A DNA stretch of 64,000 nucleotides from Pelagomonas calceolata (Eukaryota; Sar; Pelagophyceae; Pelagomonadales; Pelagomonadaceae), in contig CAKKNE010000006.1 in the NCBI GenBank assembly GCA_918797485.1, forward strand, positions 1,860,001 to 1,924,000, read 5' to 3'. Position numbers and translations under genes: made by a program. This document shows positions 21,466-32,392 of the stretch, piece by piece (position 1 is the stretch's first letter; every line of letters starts with the position of its first letter). The notes beneath the pieces are model-generated. The model worked only from the letters and a program-made list of their open reading frames with translations. It had not been told where the DNA came from and did no database searches.

Positions 21466-24400
21466 ATGACTTTATCCCCTCGATTCAACGTTTTCACAGG
21501 TCAGATGGTCGGGAAGGCGAAGTGGGATCCGAGAGCGCGGATATTTATGAATCTTCCTCCTGGCGCAATCAATGCATTGTGGGAGTCTTTCAACGATGTT
21601 GCAGATGGATTTGGAATAAGTCTATGCGAAATGCAGCTGATTTGCCAGGAGCTCACCACTGAGCTAGAGATCAGTCGATCAGCGCTCAACAAACACGTCC
21701 AGACGCTCTTTAATCAAATCGATTCAGATGAGAATGCACTCGTGGATGGCATTGAGTTTCTCTCAACACTTGCCATGGCGTCGGGAATGTCGTTTCGCGA
21801 TAAATTGGAATTCGCATTCACATGCTTTGATTTTGATGGCGCTGGGCAACTCAGTGTTGACGAAATCACCCTGGCATTTCGCTGCACCCTAATGGGCTTG
21901 AGCAAGCTCACTGGTGAGACCTGCCCCTGCGAAGATGAAGTGGAGCTCGTTGCTATGCGGGCATTTTCATTTGCGAAAATTGACCCAAATAAAAACTCGC
22001 CCAGCATAAAATCTTCTGTCCAGGAGGCCAAGCTCCGAACTCTGGTGAACCTTGGCCTTGTGCCCTTTAGACACCCTATTTTTGTAGGACCTGGTTGCTT
22101 TCTGTCTCTTTGATCCAGTAGCTGTATCATGGCTTGAATTTTTTGATGATCCTGACCCAATGTCTTCTCATAGTGGCGAACTTGAACGTGTGCTTACATG
22201 CCCGCCACATGAATCAATGTTTAAATTGCTGTAGGTCGCATTGATGGTAAATTTAGCGACGACACTAAGCTCCCCATACTCTTAGAATCATTAGACTATA
22301 CCCCGACACTCCAAGATATTGATTACTTTCAAGACGGCTGCTATCCCTCTCCAACTACCGCCGCATTTGCGGCTCTTGAAGGCTCACCCGAGCTAGCTGC
22401 TCACCTAACGGAGGTTTCAGCTAAGTTTCAAAATCCACATGGTGACCCTGAACCATGGGTCAAGTCCGTTGCTTCGTTAACGCCGACTGCGCTTGCAAAT
22501 GCAACCGCAAATCAAAGCTTTCCGGACGCTAGTCTTACGCTCGAATGGGTGCACGGATATCGCGGTGAAGATTGCAGGGGTAATGTGCGATACACGCTGA
22601 CAGGCGAGATCGTTTATCCAGTAGCAAAGCTGGGCATCATCTACTCTCCGCTAGAGCATCGCCAACGGTACATGACAGGTCATACCAATGAAATTGTCAG
22701 TTTAGGTGTGGCTCCCGATGGAGACACGGTGGCTACTGGGGAGGCGGGTGCTCGACCTAATTTGATATGCTGGGATGTAACCTCTTGCAAGCCGCTTTCA
22801 ATCATAGCCGGTCTACATGCTATTGCAATTACGCAAATAGCCTTTTCGCAGTCGGGCGAGCGCCTTGCTTCTATTGGTGGTGATGTAGGACGCACACTCG
22901 TAATATATAACTGGCGCGTTGGTCTTCGGATGTTTTCAGCACGCTCCAATATCTTGGGCTCTATTCTTGGCATGTCATTTGTAGATGATGGCCCAGATTC
23001 AATTGCTGCGTGTGGTATTGGCGAACCTTTTGCTTGTTTCTGGCGACGTGAGGGCGTGAATATCATTCGGCGCCGTGCCGCATTTGGAAGACGAGCTCGA
23101 AGGCAGCCAACCCTTTGCCTCGCCCGGTGTGGCGACGTAGTGCTATCCGGACAGGCATCCGGACACTTGTATGTGTGGCATGGACGTAACTGTGTTCAGG
23201 CTTTCCAGGCACATAGAGGCTCATTGAACGCTGTATATGTGGGCAAGTATGGTGTACTTACCGGAGGAAAAGACGGAAAAGTAAGACAGTGGTCTCATAC
23301 ACTCAATCCTGGTGCCAGTTTTGATTTGTCAGAGCTTGGCATGCACCCAACAATACGATCAGTCTGCTTGTCTAATGATGGAACAAGGCTGCTTGTTGGT
23401 ACCGGAGGAAATGAAATATATGAGCTATCTGCCGTTGATGGGTCGGATGCTCTTGGTGGTCCCGTGACTACCTCCCATTTTGGCAGAGCCATGTGCAGCG
23501 TTGCATGCCATCCTCTGAAACCAGAGTTTGCATCTTGCGGCGGCGACTGTACTGTACGAACGTGGGATATTGTCACCAAATGCCCTGTGCGGACAGCAAA
23601 GCTGGCGGCGCCCGTCGGCTGTATAGCTTACCACCCTAATGGTGATCTCCTTGCGTCAGGCTTCGGCTGCCCAAGTACTGCAAATGAAGCGGGCATGCCG
23701 CAATCGAAAATAGGTGGATTTTGCGTTTTGAATGATAGCGATCTATCTGTTGCATTCGAGGCTAAAGACTCTACACTCCCTCTTGTTGCCAGCCAATTTT
23801 CGCCAGATGGGGAAATCCTTGCATTTGCAAGCGAAGACTCATCTGTCTATTTGTATGCATGTGGAGAAGAGTATGAGTCTATAGGTCAATGTAGACGCCA
23901 TTCGTCACCAGTGCGCTACATTGACTTTTCTAGTGATTCTCGTTGGTTGCGATCTTGCTGTGATGGCGGCCACTTGCATTTTTTCAATGCAAATTCGGCA
24001 CAATACCAAAGTAATCTGAGTGCACTCAAAGACATTCGCTGGGCAAGTGAAACATGTCTCTATGGTTATGGTGTGGCTGGATCATATATTGCGGCCAAGC
24101 AAGATGGCGCCATACTCACAGCCTGCGCGCGAGCTCAGGGTGATAATCCTGAAGGACCAGAAACAGGTGGCGGGTTCATCTTGGTTGGTGACTCCTACGG
24201 GCGAATTAGGCTTACACGTTTCCCGTCAAGGCACGATGCAGCGTTTCTTGAATGGCGTGGGCATGCCGGTTCTGTGGTAGCTATGAGCTTGGACTCTGAT
24301 GAAACTCATCTGTTGACTGGCGGTCGCGACGATCGCTGTGTCATGCAGTGGGCTCTGGGAGAAGACGAACGTGGACTGGAAGACGCTGATGATAGAGATG

Positions 24401-27400
24401 AGGATGAAGTAGAAGATTATGCTCCTGAGTTGCGAGACTGTGGTGATTTTCAACGCCACGAGGACGTTGAGACTGCCGTCGACCTCATTAATGAGCGTCC
24501 ATTAGCTGCTGAACTTAGGATGTGCAATGAGGTAGAGCAAACACTCGAGTTGGCTGGGAATGCAGAAAGTAACAGTTTAATACCACCCTACTCGCATGAT
24601 CCGTGGTTTCTTGGAATATCAATGCCTCCATCGCAACAATCAGAGCTTCATATGGGAGCTGCGCCCACTGACGCTGTAATTCTGTCGCGGGTTTTTGGCT
24701 ACAGCTGTGAGGCAAGCCGAAATAACGCAAAGTACACCGCGTGTGGTGCTGTGGTATACCCAGCTGGGGCTACTGTAGTTCGTGTGGATGTTGGAAGCGG
24801 TGGGCAATCTTTTGGTACTTTTCATGCCGGCTCTGAAATTTGTGCTCTTGCCATATCAAAAGACAGATTAATGTTGGCAACGTCAGATATTTCCGCAGAG
24901 CCGAAAATTGCTCTATGGGTGGCGTTAAATGTTGCAGAAGGGCCAAGCAGAGTAATACGCGGTCCGCATTTGAATGCCATTACACTCCTTGCATTCGATG
25001 ACGACAAAGGGAAGACCCTAGTAAGTTTAGGGGCAGATGACCGTCACATGGTCGCTGTCCATGACGTGACATCGGGTTATCTACTGTTTATGTCTTCTAC
25101 TACTTGTCGCAAGCCCTTTGATGTGGCCTTTGGTAACTTTGGAAGCGAAATAGTCATCGTTGGTATCAAGTATGTCCTTTTTTTTACATTTCTTGCCAAC
25201 CATGCCGCCACGAGACATGCTTCTGCATCTTTTGGAAGGATTGGTCGACTAGGTACGATTCAAAGCTACCTCAGCTGCGCATATCTTCCTAATGCCACTT
25301 GTGTCGTTGGTACTGCCGACGGTCATCTCTATGTGTTTGAGGGTTCTTCCCGTGAGCTTGCAAAATCTATAAAAGCCCACGACGGATTTATATATTCCAT
25401 GGATGCACCTTGGCATCGTGCGGAGCAGGTACGCGCAATTGTGCTAGTCACTGGGGCTCGTGATGGGGACGTCAAACTCTGGAACGGTGCCCTTGAAATT
25501 ATTTCCAAATTTGACAATCGGGGTGCTGGTCCGATTCGCTCGGTGTTTACTTCCGCAGATTCATCTAGAATTCTGGTCGGTTCTCAAGCAGCTGCACAAC
25601 TAAGAGAATTCAGAACCTCTGATGGTGTTCCTACGTCGGTGGCTCTTGCCGGTGGTGGCGCTGCAGCTGGCGAATTATGGGGACTAGCCCCACATCCGGT
25701 AGAGAAATGTGTGGCAACTGCCTCCGACGATGGTGCATTGGCAGTTTGGAACATCGAGGCACCTGATGTCCGAGATGCACGAAGATATTTGACGATGCTG
25801 GCCGGCGCTTGTCGAGCTCTGGCATACTCTCCCGATGGAAAACTGATTGCATCATGTCTAGGTGGTCCGAGACAGGAGGCAATGACCTTGGACTGGGCTA
25901 GGAAGCGCAGGGATTTCTTGGATGATGAAGCAACAAAGAAAGTGAGAGGCGATGTTGACACTTCATTCAAATTTGCAAGTGCTAAAGTTGATGGAACATT
26001 GCAGCTCATTCGGTCAGGCACTGGAGCTCTAGTACACGAGTTCACAGATGCGCACGAGTGGCTACGTGAAGTTAGATTTTCACCTGATGGTCAAACTCTT
26101 GTTGCTGGTGGCACAGACGGAAGGGTACATGTTTATCTATCAGATGAACACGGACAGTTTTCATGCACGACCTCCATGGTGCTTTCAAATGGTGCTGCTA
26201 TCTGCGCTATTGATTTCACCGTTGACGGTCGGCACATACAAGTTGCAGATGAAGCTCGTACATTAGTCTATGGTGATCTTCGTGTTGGGGTCAGTGTAAC
26301 TGACCCTTCAACTTTACAAAATGCCAGATGGGCAACCTTCAGCTGTCTTTTTGGCTGGGCAACCGTCGGGGTACATGCTGTTCTGGCAAATCCAGAGGGT
26401 GGGGGGTACGAGACTAGTAGTATTGACGTTCACGGAGACAATAAAACAGTTCTCAGCTTAGTATGCCTTGCCCGCTCAAATTCAGCCAAAGTAGTCGCAG
26501 TAGGTGATCACCATGGAGTTCTACGGCTACTGCAGTACCCAGCTACAAGTGCGACTGAATCTTCTGCTGAAAGAGTTGGAGTTGCTCACGTGGGGACGTT
26601 GCGCCGTCTGGCTTGGACTGACCATGACTCACACCTTGTCACAGTCGGTGGCTTAGACCGGAACATCTGCATTTGGCGCTTTGTACCCGATTCAGCAGAT
26701 TCAATCTATAATTATACCATTGGAGCTAATCAGACTGCTCAAGATTATGATGACGCAATAGATGCTGATGGTGGACGTGCTATGGCCACTGCCATTGAGC
26801 GTGCATTTAAAGCAACTGTCTACCATTTCGACGCTAAAAGGAAGTCGCCGAGAGCTCGAGATGATAAACAACACAACATCACCGCTTGGATGTCGGTGTT
26901 AACTCCACCTTCAAATCTCGAAGATGAAAATCCAGCATTACCACAGATTTTGGTGACCTTGGATTGCGCACATGGCCAAAGATCTGATGATATTAGGGGG
27001 TGTGCTGCATATAACTCACAGGGCGGAATTGTGTATGCTTGTGGTGGGTTAGGAGTCGTATATGATGCCAGGACACATTCACAATGCTTTCATTTCCATC
27101 ATCACAAGGGAGGTGCTCCAGATTTTGACATCTCAGAGAAAGGGGATATCAAGAAGAGTGCCTTAGCTGACATATGCTCATTAGCCATTACTGTTGATGG
27201 GCATTTTGCTGCATCTGGAGATCAAGGGAAATTCCCACGTGTTCGGGTTTGGGATGCCTTGACTGGAAACACAATTTCTGTTCTTCCAAGACATCTGCGG
27301 TGTGGTGTGCTGTTACTTTCGTTTTCAAAAAATGGTCGGCATCTGGCGGCTATCGGTGGCGATAAGGATCATTCATACTCACTATATGTGACTAGATCAG

Positions 27401-29178
27401 GGGGATGGGAGGATGGAACTAGAGTTGCTGTAGGGTCTGGCATGCGATCTCGTGTACACTGTGCAGCATTTGTGGGTTATACCAGTTATCCGCTGTTTGT
27501 TGGTGCGTGTGATACTGTAGAGTTTATACGTCTAGCCGCAGCAGGCGGCATACGGCGACAACGCGGTGAATTTAACGAACAAAGATGTCCAAAGATGGCC
27601 ATTTTGTGTGTTGTGCGGGGACACCCGGTGAGTACCGATATTGGATGTGGGGTTGAAAACAACGGCCTTGATACCAATTTTGATTCTTTTGCTTTAACGG
27701 GAACTGGCGCTGGCTCATTATATTTGTGGATAGGCAAGGAAGTTGGTGAACACGTGCCAAATGCACATAATGGACCAGTTTATGCAATTGCAAAAACCCA
27801 AAAAAGAATTATGTACGCAACAGCCGGGCGTGATGGGGTTGTGAAGACATGGAACAATCGTTTGCAAACACTCCAAAGTTTTGAGCTTGCAAACATGAAG
27901 ATCTCGATATTAATTCCAATTGCTGCATCGTTGTGCTTTGGTGGTCAACATGAAACCAGACTCCTGTTTATTACACGATCTGGCGAAATGTGTGAGCTTG
28001 CGACCTCTTTTGGCTGCGCAGTACTTTTGACCGAAGCACATGCTCGCCGCAAGAAGCAGGCAACAGAAGCTCAGGGCCTTGACGTGAACCCAGAAAGCAG
28101 TGATGTTTATGCAACTAGTGGAGATGATGGTTCGGTGCGCATTTGGTCGTGTCTGTTGAAACGTTGTGTAATGCGTGCATCTCCAGACACTTTTGGTGGT
28201 GCTGCTGCGCGCTGTTGCTCCTGGGCTCCTAATGGTGTTCAGCTCGCTGTTGGTCTTGGTGGTGACCCTATGGACAAGGCCAGAGATGGAACTTTGGTGA
28301 TGCTACGAATTCAAGCTGGAGTCGCCAGACAGCGTCTTTGCCATATAGCGGGCACTAAATTTCTTCTTACAGTGTGTGCTACCTGAGATACTTGCTGAAA
28401 TTCGCAAATCCAAGGCTCCTCTAGTTGATATTAAATGGTGCCATGATGGTGACTTTTTTCTTGTTGCATCTGAGGATGGACGCGTTCTACATCACGCGGA
28501 GTCCAGTGGTTCATCCTTAGATGTCGAGATGGTATGTACTATAGGTATACATTCACAATGCCCACGACTGCACTCTGAGGACGATTTGTGCCAATGCCGG
28601 AGCCCCCTTGACATCGATCGACATGAGTGTTGATGCTAGCCATTTCCAAGTGGCCACCTGCACTAATGAACTACAGTTTTACACCATAGCTGACGGTACT
28701 CGAGTTCTATCTCCCGCAGCTGTACGCGACAAGAAATGGGCAACCATCACAGTGCCAATTGGCTGGAGCGTCCAAGGCTGCTGGAAACCAGATGCTGATA
28801 GATCTGTAGAGCTCTTAGCAGCTAACAGCTTGGAAGAGTCGGCAAGAATTCCCAGCTCCATTCAATTTGCAAATAATACGAGATATCTGGCCACCCCCCA
28901 TGTCACTTCCGTTCATCGCTCACCCGATCTGAAATATCTGGCTAAGGGATGCATTGATGGCAGTGTCGCTGTTTACAACTACCCAACCCACGCCCCTGGA
29001 ATGTCCATGATAAAGGTTCTTGACGCCAGATTCGTTATCCTTACTGGTGCTGCTTTAGGTTCCTGGCCATGGTTCAAGCATTGCTAAGGTCAGGTTCACA
29101 AGTGACGGCAAGTATTTAATTGCCCTCGGAAGATTCAATCGCACGATCACGCAATATAAAATTCAACAGCTGGGTTAA
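21466..29178 (+). CDS. EF-hand/EMAP-like protein with three HELP-WD40 units
   Basis: A giant microtubule-associated protein of the EML5/EML6 type with an N-terminal calcium-binding region. Best exons: 21466-22093, 22119-22187, 22235-28320, 28373-28483, 28545-29015 and 29059-29178, in phase, about 2,494 residues. Two EF-hand loops are canonical, DSDENALVDGIE and DFDGAGQLSVDE. Three HELP motifs follow (GYRGEDCRGNVRYTLTGEIV; VFGYSCEASRNNAKYT; QRSDDIRGCAAYNSQGGIVY), each opening a tandem pair of beta-propellers with many WD blades. Junctions restore SEDGR-VYIHNAHD and MIK-VPGHGSSIAKVRF. The first intron would be only 25 nt and the 28321-28372 donor (GTCGCC) is weak, so these two are the least sure. 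EF-hand plus EML fusions are known in protists and are thought to be ciliary. The start ATG may be 21466 or 21504. Confidence 0.88.
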
Positions 29179-29482
29179 ACTGTGAATCTCATTAATGCAA
29201 CATCTGCAAATGTTGCCCATCTTTCTCTCAGACTGCAAGCATATATGGCTAAGGAAAGTTCATAGCTTGCCCAGGTTAAGGGAGGGGGATCGCGCAGATA
29301 CCGCTTGCTGGGGAACTTGGTCTCCTGAGGGCCCTCCAGTCAAGTGACAGCGGCGTGCAAGCTCTATAGAAAGGGGTTCAGGCAAGGGGTTTGGGATTCT
29401 TTTGTAATAACCCCACTGGCATAAAATATCTAATCGCTCTCAGAAGAATCAGAAGCATCGCACCCGTCGGCGGGCCCGGGGG
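29179..29482. other. Intergenic between EMAP gene and LINE fragment
   Basis: No gene seen. Contains one CACTGGCA octamer (29414) and G-rich words. The left border of the LINE fragment cannot be fixed by eye. Confidence 0.4.
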
Positions 29483-30414
29483 TTGCGGAACACCACCACT
29501 AATAGCGAGGTCTGGTCGTCGTCTTGTCCGGAAAGCCAATATCACGACATCGCGGTCGCGTTGAATATCATCTACCGGCGCCTGCTCGGCGTGGAAGCGA
29601 AAACGGCTTCGGTCGCCGTCTGGCACGAACTGGGCGTCGCGTCCGTCGCAACTCGAATAAACGCCGCGGCGTTGAAATTCCGCAACAACATCTTGTCGTT
29701 GGACCCTCGGGATTTCCTCGTTCGCCGCGTATACGACGGCCTGATGAATGATTCTAAAGGTCGCGGTCGTCGAAGAACGGAGCTTTGTTCCTTGAAAATC
29801 TGGCGTTAGAAGCGAATTGGCCCGGGCCTCTGAAAAAACCGGCCGCGAAAAAGTTCGTCAATGAATTCGTCGCATCGCGCCGAGTTTCCGAGCTCGCCGA
29901 TGGCTTCAAGGAAATGTCGACTCTCCGCAACATGGGCAATTGGGTCGAGAAGGAACGTTTCGGCTTGCCGGAATATTTACTCAGAGCGTGCCCCGGGTCT
30001 CTTCGGGAAGGGCGGAGATTGAAGACGAAGTTCCGATTGGGTTGCCACGACCTCCGGAGTTCGAGCAGCCGAACGCAGCTTGTTCGTAACGCGCAATGCC
30101 CTTGTTGTGAATCTCGCGAGTCGGAAACAATCCAACACACGTTGTTTGAATGCGAGGCCTTTGAGGAAGAACGGCAGGCATTTCTTGCGAGATTATACTC
30201 GGTTTGCCCCTCGGCACGGCGATTGACCGATGTGGGCCGATGTCGCTTGGTCATGGGGGACGAGTTACCCCGGGAGATCGAAAATCCGTTGTATAGATAC
30301 CTTATTGCTATTTCGAGGCTCCGGTTGGGCATCCTGACCGAGCAGGGAGAAGGCTCCTAGGAGCTTGTTCCTTTTTTAGGTCTTCCTTAATTTATTTATT
30401 TATTTATTTATTTA
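29483..30414 (+). mobile_element. 5'-truncated LINE (non-LTR retrotransposon) with TTTA tail
   Basis: The plus strand encodes the end of a LINE ORF2. After VRRVYDGLMND in one frame it shifts by one base around 29755-29790 and continues as LENLALEANWPGPL. Then follows a zinc-knuckle-like CPCCESRESETIQHTLFECE (C-x2-C-x9-H-x4-C), typical of the region after reverse transcriptase in Jockey/I/R1-like elements. The RT palm motifs are absent, so only about the last 280 codons remain. The frame ends at 30360 and is followed after about 30 bp by a (TTTA)6 tract (30389-30414), the usual simple-repeat 3' end. One frameshift is visible, so the copy is dead. Confidence 0.8.
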
Positions 30415-30524
30415 AGCCGAGCCGGACCCCGGAAATTCCCTAGCAGCCCTATATAGATATGGAACGATGGGAAATAATTAGTGGCGAATTAGAGGCCGAT
30501 TTATCCCGTCCGTTGGAGCGGGTT

Positions 30525-30680
30525 TCGGGCGGGTTTTATCTCGGACCATCGCACCGCGTAGCAGCTGATTTTTCAGCGTGAGGCTGCCCGCACAGTACCA
30601 AAATGCGCACAGCCCATTATTTTAGCATACGGAACCTGCGCCTCAGCAAAAATTTGCCGCCATTCGGTCGGTGTGTGGCG
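30525..30680 (+). repeat. Dispersed repeat family, copy 3
   Basis: Matches 19955-20110: GGGTTTTATCTCGGACCATC, then CAAAATGCGCACAGCCC and ATTTTAGCATACGGAACCTG, to CCGCCATTCGG. It lies about 110 bp after the LINE tail. Confidence 0.75.
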
Positions 30681-31593
30681 CTTTGCTTCGGCAAAGTTTA
30701 ACGCTTCAAGTTTGCACAGCAAAGTCGAACGTTAGTCATCAAACACATCAAGTAGCCTAGCTTCGGGTCTAACTTGAAGTTGCCCTCAAGTAGACTACGC
30801 GTGCACTGGCATCATGAGCGGCCACTACTGCGCCTTCCCACGGATTGATCTAGGCGCAACTCTTGCTTTCGAGGCTTTGGGGGGGACTTCACGGATCCTG
30901 AGGCCGATGGGTTTTACGGGGAGCGGGATTGGGTCGCGGGAGCCTCCAAAGACGGCAAAAATCTAGTGAGTTGTAGCTAGCCGTCGGAGCGTCCTCTCGC
31001 CCGCCTTTAATCGGCGCCCGTCGGGCTAAAAGGCTGCCCCCACAGCCCTGCGCGTGGCCTGGCATACGTTGCGTCGCGACTAAAGCCGGGAGCAGCTTGA
31101 CGTAGCGACACGCCGCCAAAAACAAGCACTTAGCAGCGTGGCGGTGGAGAACGCCAAAGACGGCGTCGTTCGCCATCGCGGGTGGTCGAAAAACGTGCCC
31201 CGACCAGCGCGTGGGCTTTGAGCGGCCTAATGCCGTCCTGGCGTTGCAACCGAGTCCGCATTGGCCCGAACAAGTTCCCGCCCGAGATTGCCATCGACGC
31301 GCCGACGGCCAACATCGCGGCGTCACGATGCCGGGGATGCTTTTCAGGCCACTACGAACATATCGGAGGCGCCTGGGATCATCACCGACCGCGCGTGGTC
31401 CCATTCCCAAAACGCGTAAAAAAAACGTGGCCGTCTACCGCCTATAGCTTCGCACCACCCGATCCGTTTGTTCCCATTCAAGTACCAACTCCGACTTATT
31501 TGGGTCCCTCTAGAGGATGGTCAAGATGGCAGGGGGTCCCCGGACGATACTACGGGAATCCGTTTTGCTTGTCTGGGGCTAATCATGGGCCCC
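30681..31593. other. Intergenic, no supported gene
   Basis: 30890-31450 is G+C-rich and open on both strands (theoretical products of 173 and 148 residues), with no domain in either. One CACTGGCA octamer at 30804. The right end, GGGCCCC (31587-31593), is the probable left target duplication of the MITE. Confidence 0.45.
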
Positions 31594-31972
31594 ATGCGGC
31601 CATTAACCTGTTAATTACCCGTTATTAACCTATAATTACCCCTCGGAGGGGATCCGGGGTTAATAACCCGCTCAATAACCCGACGGGTTTTCGACTAAAC
31701 CCGTTTAGTGAGTTTAGCGAAAGACCCCTCCGGGCGAGCGGATGGGCGCAAGCAGCCCGTTGGGCTTTTGGATACGTACAGGTGCGCCAGGGCAAGTACC
31801 AAGTCATGTGGCCCGGCGCGGCCCAGGCCCGCGCCAGTGGCCCGTGAGGCCCCCTCCCCTACCCCTCTATAAGATCCCGGGGTTAATAACCCATACTAAC
31901 GGGTAATTACCCGGGTTACTGACCCCGGGCCACGATTGGGGTTAATCACCCCTCGGGTAAATGCCAACCTAG
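31594..31972. mobile_element. hAT-like MITE, copy 2
   Basis: Nearly identical to 17886-18266 from GGCCATTAACC or GCCATTAACC onward; the only inner difference that I see is TTAATCACC for TTAATAACC near the right end. The extreme left tip is altered (CATGCGGCCATT instead of CTAGGTTGCCATT). It is flanked by GGGCCCC (31587-31593) and GGGCCCCC (31973-31980), an almost perfect 8-bp duplication. The near-identity implies recent movement or gene conversion. Confidence 0.8.
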
Positions 31973-32392
31973 GGGCCCCCATGGGAGACCCCAGTGGGTA
32001 ATCCGCGACTGCGTCGCGCCAAACTTGAAAGTGACCTCTCTCCACTAGTTCACCCCCGCACAAAACGCTATTATTAACGTCATCGTAAAACGTTTGAATT
32101 GGGTTTCCTTTTCCTACTTCTTTTCCTGTGCCTCAACGCAAATTGCGGCCTCCGGCGTATATCGCGGCCTCAGGTGTCCTTTTCCTTTTTGGTGCGCGTA
32201 GGCCAGACATACTTTTAGTAGTCGTCCGGCACCGTAACTAATGCTTCGCAATTCCTACCCTGAGTTTCCACACATTTCACACTCGCCACTTAGCCGTTTG
32301 CGCGACACCCACACATTTAACACTCGGCGTCGACTAGGCTCCAAAATCGACCGTGCAAAATCTTTGTTCTGTCAGGGCCCAGGCCTGTTCGC
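31973..32392. other. Intergenic, 3' flank of cullin-3
   Basis: No gene supported. Around 32105-32195 there are pyrimidine-rich stretches (CCTTTTCC twice) and a GCGGCCTC repeat. Confidence 0.4.

Noticed and set aside
30889-31628. Frames of 173 (minus) and 148 (plus) codons
   Set aside because: They overlap on opposite strands in G+C-rich DNA, and neither shows a domain.
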